A stretch of 45,182 bases of DNA from Alloprevotella sp. oral taxon 473 str. F0040 (GTDB lineage: Bacteria > Bacteroidota > Bacteroidia > Bacteroidales > Bacteroidaceae): the NCBI RefSeq assembly GCF_000318095.2, contig NZ_KB290716.1, positions 280,549-325,730 of the forward strand. Direction: 5' to 3'. How positions within the stretch are numbered: position 1 is the first letter of the stretch; each line of letters opens with the position of its first letter. The position numbers were made by a program, and so were the translations under genes. Under the pieces are notes generated by a model. That model made no database searches. It had not been told where the DNA came from and saw only the letters and a list, made by a program, of their open reading frames with translations. This document shows, in pieces, positions 40,942 to 45,182 of the stretch.

Positions 40942-43425
40942 TTATTCGTCAGACTTCTTAGTCGTTTTCTTTGTCGTCTTGCGAGTGGTGCTGCGAGCAG
41001 CCTTCTTCCCAGGGGTTTTCTCCTCTTTCGATGCAGACAAAACCGCCTTTTCTGGAGCACTCTCCGATGGTTCAGCTGGAAGTACCAAAGGCGTGGTGGA
41101 AAGCACCAATTTTTCAGCTGCTACATCCACCTTTGCCTCCCCCCCATGCTTCAAATCGCCAAAGAGCAACGAGCGAGTGAGCAGCGGTTTGAGTTCGCGC
41201 GCCACGATACGTTCAATTTCGCGCGCACCATATTCAGGTGTATAACCGAGATTGAGCAGATGAGATTCAGCTTCTGGAGAAAGCACCAATTCCACACGGC
41301 GTGCCAAGAGTTTTCCACGCAGCGCATCTACCTTCTTGCGGAGAATCAAGTGCGCCATCTCCGTGTTCATCGCGTTAAACACCACCGTAGCCGAAAGACG
41401 ATTGAGAAATTCGGGCTTAAAGGTGCGTTTCACCTGCGCAAGCATCGCCTGCCCAGCCGAAACGCCACCCCCAAATCCCACTGCCGCTTGGTGAGCGTGC
41501 TGTGCCCCAGCGTTAGAAGTCATCACCACCACCGCATGGCGGAAATCCGCTTGTCGTCCGCGGGTGTCAGTGAGCGAAGCATTGTCCATCACCTGCAAGA
41601 GGAGGTTGAAAATATCGGGGTGCGCTTTCTCGATTTCGTCCAAGAGCAGCACACAGTGTGGCGTACGGCGCACTGCATCCGTTAGCAGTCCACCATCTTC
41701 ATATCCCACATATCCCGCAGGAGCACCGATGAGTCGTGCCACCGTGTGCTTCTCCGCATATTCGCTCATGTCGAAGCGCAACAGTTCCACACCCATTTCT
41801 TCTGCCAGCACCTTCGCCACTTCCGTCTTTCCCACACCAGTAGGTCCCACAAATAAGAGCGAAGCCACGGGTTTATGCTCGTCAGTGAGTCCAGCGCGTG
41901 ACAAAAGCACCGCTTCAGTCACCGCAGCTATCGCCTCATCTTGACCAAAAATTTGTCGCTTCATCGCTGGTTCGAGCGACTGCAAATCTGCCACTTCGCT
42001 CGTTTCCACATCACGCAAGCTCTCCACTTTGCAGATGCCAGCCAGCACTTGGTCAATGAGTGCCTTACTCACCACCTGATTCTCGGCAGGATGCACCTCT
42101 CGATAGGCCGCAGCCTCGTCGATGAGATCAATCGCTTTGTCGGGAAGGCGACGATCATTGATGAATCGGGCTGCCCGATGCACAGCATGGCGCACTGCAT
42201 CGGGAGCAAACGTGACGTTGTGGAAAGATTCGTAGCGCGACTGCAAACCTTCGAGGATGCGCACCGCCTCGTCTATCGAGGGTTCGGGCACTTCTATCGT
42301 TTGAAAACGGCGCACCAACGCCCCATGTCCTGCAATGTGGCGGTTAAACTCTTCGTGCGTGGTAGCCCCCACAAAGCGGATGCGCCCTTCTTCGAGGAAA
42401 GGTTTGAGCATATTGGCAGCATCCATCGCCCCATCGCTCGTGCGCCCAGCCCCTACGATCGTGTGTATCTCGTCAATGTACACAATCGCATTGGGAACAG
42501 TGAGCAATCCCTCCATAATCAACTTCCAGCGTTTCTCAAAATCACCGCGATATTGCGTACCTGCCAAGAGTGTACTCACATCGAGTGAGAATATCTGAGC
42601 ATCCTTCAAGCGTTCGGGCACCTCGCCAGCCTTGATTTTTTCTGCCAGTCCATAGATTAGAGCCGTCTTGCCCACCCCAGGGTCACCCACGTGGAGGGGA
42701 TTGTTCTTATCGCGACGACAGAGCACACGAATCGTGCGCTCCAATTCGTCCTCACGACCGATGAGCGGATTTCGATTTTCCAAATGCTCATTCACGCATG
42801 TCACCCATTGTCGCCAATCTTCTCCTTTTTTCTTTGCCCCCTCTCCCGACTGGTGGTCTCCCATCTCACCACTCACTTGTTCTGCCATTTCATTGAAATG
42901 CTTCCCTAACTCTTGAGCAAAGTCAAGAATTCCCTCTCGTGCTTGCACAAACTGATGATAGCGATCTATCTCCTCATCATTATAGGGAGTTTCTCCGCAG
43001 AGCACGTTGAGATCTGCCAAAAAACCATGAAGATCCTCTAAATGCTCACGCAAGAAAAAGTTAGCCCAGCACTCATCAGTGCACAAGATTTCGCACAGCA
43101 CATGGGTTGCAGTGAGATCTTTCGCCTCCAACTTCTTCTGCATTTCTTGTGCACGGATGAAACACTCGCCCAACTGATAAGAGAGTTCTATCGACTCTTC
43201 ATCTGGAGCTTCAGGCAATTCCTCCATCGTCTCGTTGATGTAATAGAGGAGTTCGCCCATCACATCTTCGTAGTAGAAGTCTTGATCAATCTTGCACCAG
43301 TTGTCCAGCACATGATACACAAACATTTCTGGAGTGATGCACTCATAGTGCCGCTCCATAGCATAGGCATGCGCATCCGAAATGACCGATTCTAGGGTAA
43401 GCTGTGTTTTTTTCTTTCTAGGCAT
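40942..43425 (-). CDS. clpA: ATP-dependent Clp protease ATPase subunit ClpA
   Basis: An 827-aa AAA+ unfoldase. The N-domain (about 1-150) binds ClpS. AAA-1 has Walker A GDPGVGKT (about 247-254; the family usually has G-E-x-G-x-G-K) and Walker B VYIDEIHT; AAA-2 has GPTGVGKT (about 530) and LLLDEIEKAHPD. After SNAGAQ comes AAVGFGG, in the place of the IGL/IGF loop that docks on ClpP. The last about 25 residues are Lys/Thr-rich and low-complexity (TTRKTTKKTTKKSDE), an extension not needed for the fold. clpP is not in the window. It lies downstream of clpS by 63 bp. Confidence 0.95.
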   Translation of the reverse strand: MPRKKKTQLTLESVISDAHAYAMERHYECITPEMFVYHVLDNWCKIDQDFYYEDVMGELLYYINETMEELPEAPDEESIELSYQLGECFIRAQEMQKKLEAKDLTATHVLCEILCTDECWANFFLREHLEDLHGFLADLNVLCGETPYNDEEIDRYHQFVQAREGILDFAQELGKHFNEMAEQVSGEMGDHQSGEGAKKKGEDWRQWVTCVNEHLENRNPLIGREDELERTIRVLCRRDKNNPLHVGDPGVGKTALIYGLAEKIKAGEVPERLKDAQIFSLDVSTLLAGTQYRGDFEKRWKLIMEGLLTVPNAIVYIDEIHTIVGAGRTSDGAMDAANMLKPFLEEGRIRFVGATTHEEFNRHIAGHGALVRRFQTIEVPEPSIDEAVRILEGLQSRYESFHNVTFAPDAVRHAVHRAARFINDRRLPDKAIDLIDEAAAYREVHPAENQVVSKALIDQVLAGICKVESLRDVETSEVADLQSLEPAMKRQIFGQDEAIAAVTEAVLLSRAGLTDEHKPVASLLFVGPTGVGKTEVAKVLAEEMGVELLRFDMSEYAEKHTVARLIGAPAGYVGYEDGGLLTDAVRRTPHCVLLLDEIEKAHPDIFNLLLQVMDNASLTDTRGRQADFRHAVVVMTSNAGAQHAHQAAVGFGGGVSAGQAMLAQVKRTFKPEFLNRLSATVVFNAMNTEMAHLILRKKVDALRGKLLARRVELVLSPEAESHLLNLGYTPEYGAREIERIVARELKPLLTRSLLFGDLKHGGEAKVDVAAEKLVLSTTPLVLPAEPSESAPEKAVLSASKEEKTPGKKAARSTTRKTTKKTTKKSDE

Positions 43426-43488
43426 AAATCGTGAAAAAGGATATAGAGGGGGAGAGATTATAAACAGGAAGATAAAGCGAGTGCTAGA

Positions 43489-43803
43489 CTAATCTTCGAC
43501 GATGGGTTCTATGGAAAAGGCTAAGGGAAAACCCTCTTGTTCTGCCGCCTGCATCGCGCGGCGCACCTTAGTCTGCGCCATATCGAGCGAGCGATATTTC
43601 GCCACCTGACACTGCCCCTCCTTGTGCACTTTGAGCATCACTTTCATGCTCTGCTGATAGTTCAACCGAAAAATTTGCATCAGCACTTCCACCACGAAGT
43701 CCATGGTGGTTTGATCATCATTGTGCATGATAACTGCATAAGAATGTGGAGGACGTAGTCGAGTGCGCTCAAGCACACCCGAGGAAGTACGAGGTTGTGG
43801 CAT
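43489..43803 (-). CDS. clpS: ATP-dependent Clp protease adaptor ClpS
   Basis: From ATG 43803 this is 104 aa; the longer frame from 43911 reads through the divergent promoter region. The ClpS fold is clear: HSYAVIMHNDDQTTMDFVVEVL (about 22-43) contains the N-D-D substrate-pocket motif, followed by MLKVHKEGQCQVA and the C-terminal helix. ClpS binds proteins with N-terminal Leu, Phe, Trp or Tyr and hands them to ClpA. It is the first gene of the operon clpS-clpA-aat and divergent from the small membrane protein at 43942. Confidence 0.94.
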   Translation of the reverse strand: MPQPRTSSGVLERTRLRPPHSYAVIMHNDDQTTMDFVVEVLMQIFRLNYQQSMKVMLKVHKEGQCQVAKYRSLDMAQTKVRRAMQAAEQEGFPLAFSIEPIVED

Positions 43804-43838
43804 GAAATAAAGGGAAACTAGGACGGTGAGCCACCCCA

Positions 43839-43870
43839 TTTGGTGGTTCATCCGAAAAGATGTATCTTTG
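43839..43870 (+). promoter_or_regulatory. Consensus Bacteroidetes promoter
   Basis: TTTG (43839-43842), a 20-bp gap, and TATCTTTG (43863-43870) fit TTTG-N20-TAnnTTTG exactly. It points toward the gene at 43942, with about 65 bp of leader. Confidence 0.8.
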
Positions 43871-43941
43871 CAAGAGAAGGAATCAAGCGGAATCTCTGCT
43901 TCGTTTTCCATCGCTATATTCTCCTTTCTACTGCAAGTTCT

Positions 43942-44238
43942 ATGCCGAAGACCTCTAAAACCCGACTATTCTTCCAGCAACTCCAGCTCCGCCTCTCGCG
44001 CCTCTCCTTTCGCACTGGCCTTTGGGTGCTCGCTGGTTGCGCCTTGAGCTATCTGTTGGCTTTCGCTCCCATCCTGCTCCCTCTCTCATTGTCCACCAAG
44101 GGAGTACTCTGGTTCATCTTTTTCGGTCTTGCCAAAACCCTGCAATACACCGCTCTTGCCATCATCGGCAAAGAGGGCATACAGCGCATCCGCCTATGGT
44201 GGCGCGAGCGCAAAACCAAACTCTCGCAAAAGAAATGA
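43942..44238 (+). CDS. Small membrane protein (transporter-suffix-like)
   Basis: From ATG 43942 this is 98 aa; earlier ATGs lie in the promoter region. Two hydrophobic segments (about 24-43 and 50-70) are followed by IGKEGIQRIRLWWRERK, the pattern seen in short proteins labelled transporter suffix domain, whose function is not known. The C-terminus is strongly basic and should stay in the cytoplasm. A consensus promoter precedes it. It is the last gene before repeat locus 4. Confidence 0.7.
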   Translation: MPKTSKTRLFFQQLQLRLSRLSFRTGLWVLAGCALSYLLAFAPILLPLSLSTKGVLWFIFFGLAKTLQYTALAIIGKEGIQRIRLWWRERKTKLSQKK

Positions 44239-44257
44239 GAAGAAGCGCGTAAATCAC

Positions 44258-44341
44258 TCGGAGTTTTTCAAGATTATGTCGGAGATTTCACCACAAATCT
44301 CCGACTTTTTTGTATCCTTCTCGGAGAAGTTCCGCACACTT
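44258..44341. repeat. 21-bp phased TCSGA array, locus 4
   Basis: TCGGAG at 44258 and 44279, TCCGAC at 44300 and TCGGAG at 44321 are exactly 21 bp apart. Plus-strand heptads are of the form SEISPQI and SDFFVSF. In the mirrored module order it lies outside the class B core copy, as in loci 2 and 3. Confidence 0.85.
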
Positions 44342-44411
44342 CTCCCTACTATTTTGTCACCTCCACGTTCCCTACTTTTTCAGCCTCCTTTTCTCACACT
44401 TTTTATTCCTT

Positions 44412-44464
44412 CCTCACGCGCGCACATACAGCAGTTTTACACTTTTTGCTTTCACAACCTTCAC
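44412..44464 (-). repeat. Core repeat with alternating-CG tail, locus 4 left copy (class B)
   Basis: The invariant 22-bp core is at 44443-44464 on the minus strand, then GTGTAAAACTGCTGTATGTG and CGCGCGTGAG. Inverted partner: 44632-44696, with 167 bp between the cores, the same distance as in locus 2. Confidence 0.85.
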
Positions 44465-44505
44465 AAAATTCTTCACAACTCACTTTTAAACAGCGTTTTA
44501 CACAT

Positions 44506-44522
44506 GTATTAGGAACATTGTT
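44506..44522 (-). repeat. Spacer motif between the paired core repeats, locus 4
   Basis: GTATTAGGAACATTGTT on the plus strand, i.e. AACAATGTTCCTAATAC on the minus strand, matching 18607-18623 and 34861-34877 in inverted orientation, as expected for the mirrored module. Confidence 0.6.
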
Positions 44523-44631
44523 TACTCTTTCATATTGGCAAGCAGCAAAACGGACGACTTTTTACGGCAAAAATAACGAAGAAACAGTCTCACCTTGATA
44601 GGCACAATCATTGGTCTAAAAAACTGCTTCG

Positions 44632-44696
44632 GTGAAGGTTGTGAAAGCAAAAAATCGAAATTCCCAGGGAAGGCGCGCACGTCACGCGCGCGTGAG
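44632..44696 (+). repeat. Core repeat with CG palindrome, locus 4 right copy (class A)
   Basis: The invariant 22-bp core is at 44632-44653, then AAATTCCCAGGGAAGGCGCG and GTCACGCGCGCGTGAG. It is nearly identical over its full length to the copy at 34698-34762. Confidence 0.85.
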
Positions 44697-44875
44697 CATT
44701 CGCCCTCCTCCTCGTGTGGTTTACTGCGCCCCCACCATCAACTTTACAGTATCCTCGGTTTCGACAGAAACGTCTGTTGATTGATATTACAACACTGCAA
44801 TCTAGACCTAGCAAAATCAGGCTATAAAATCAATATCCCAGAGAAAAACGTGCCTTTTCAATTCTTTTAACTCAA

Positions 44876-44894
44876 TTTTTCTCACTTTCGGGCG
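44876..44894 (-). repeat. Shared AAAGAGTGA-type motif, locus 4 (diverged)
   Basis: CGCCCGAAAGTGAGAAAAA on the minus strand resembles the motif of loci 1-3 with a 2-bp deletion. It is the weakest of the four. Nothing else is recognised in 44697-44875. Confidence 0.3.
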
Positions 44895-44959
44895 ATTTCG
44901 ACCCACTATTAATTGTAGGGCTTTCCCAATTGGAAGAAAGCTCCATTTCATTTTTACCT

Positions 44960-45182
44960 ACCCAAATCGGTCATTAGCTCCTGAACAGATTTTATTGGTT
45001 TGTTGAGCATATTGTTTGTCGTTAGTCTTTGGTGTAGCGGGCTACGGCGAGAACGAACGTTTTAGTTAAGCCAAATGAGCAGAACCGAGCTTGCTCGAGT
45101 TATGCCATGGCGAGAAAACGAAGGATGAAATCCAACGAAAGACAAGAAGCCAACAAGAAAATGAAAGAGGTCAGGAAGTTAT
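44960..45182 (+). mobile_element. MITE-like element D, cut by the window end
   Basis: The left terminal repeat ACCCAAATCGGTCATTAG is at 44960-44977, followed by CTGAACAGATTTTATTGG, GTAGCGGGCTACGG (also in element B) and GTCAGGAAGTTAT at the window end, which in element A lies about 50 bp from the other terminus. It is longer than element B (at least 223 bp). Confidence 0.7.

Noticed and set aside
40933-41685. A 250-codon plus-strand frame over the 3' part of clpA
   Set aside because: Antisense shadow; Arg/Ser/His-rich translation with no domain.

Overview
The window is chromosomal DNA of a Bacteroidetes bacterium, most likely order Bacteroidales and of Prevotellaceae or Porphyromonadaceae type. 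The evidence is the TamL/TamB pair, two type IX secretion genes (porW-like and porQ), the Bacteroidales families DUF4738 and DUF4230, a TonB protein with the Bacteroidetes-style N-terminus, and promoters of the form TTTG-N20-TAnnTTTG. Sampled housekeeping sequence is about 50% GC. Genus and species cannot be fixed from this sequence alone.

Layout. 1-1326: noncoding repeat mosaic (locus 1). 1327-11604 (minus): rsmA, a DUF1934 protein, an M20 dipeptidase, tamB and tamL, running toward locus 1. 11769-17919 (plus): a UPF0104/MprF-like membrane protein, pepD, pgi, a HAD phosphatase and dprA. 17920-19090: repeat mosaic (locus 2). 19091-22104 (minus): an AT-rich two-gene operon coding for a membrane protein with a WHH-type HNH nuclease motif and a tail-anchored coiled-coil protein, next to the 3' end of tRNA-His (22380-22454). 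22602-34375: a DUF4738 lipoprotein, two DUF4230 proteins, a clostripain-type lipoprotein, a DedA protein, aroA, a small membrane protein, a ZnuB-type permease, porW-like, mazG and an SDR enzyme. 34376-35389: repeat mosaic (locus 3). 35390-44238: a TonB protein, porQ, ispH, mnmA, an AraC-type HTH protein, the N-degron operon clpS-clpA-aat, and a small membrane protein. 44239-45182: repeat mosaic (locus 4), cut by the window end.

How the genes fit together. Several sets work as units: TamB/TamL (envelope and outer-membrane assembly), PorW/PorQ (type IX secretion), ClpS/ClpA/Aat (Aat marks proteins with Leu or Phe, ClpS recognises them, ClpA unfolds them for ClpP), and the DUF4230 pair with the clostripain-like lipoprotein. 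RsmA and MnmA modify rRNA and tRNA; Pgi, AroA and IspH are core metabolism.

Two things are unusual. First, the four gene-free regions share one composite noncoding module: a 22-bp sequence identical in all eight copies, arranged as four inverted pairs with alternating-CG tails; a shared 17-bp spacer motif; an AAAGAGTGA motif; a MITE-like element; and an array in which TCSGA recurs exactly every 21 bp. Order and orientation are kept in loci 2 and 3 and exactly mirrored in locus 4. The same 21-nt phase appears inside aroA as an in-frame run of Ser-led heptads. Second, the nuclease/coiled-coil operon is compositionally foreign, beside a tRNA, and resembles no system I can name; membrane-associated anti-phage defence or a related conflict role is a reasonable but unproven idea.
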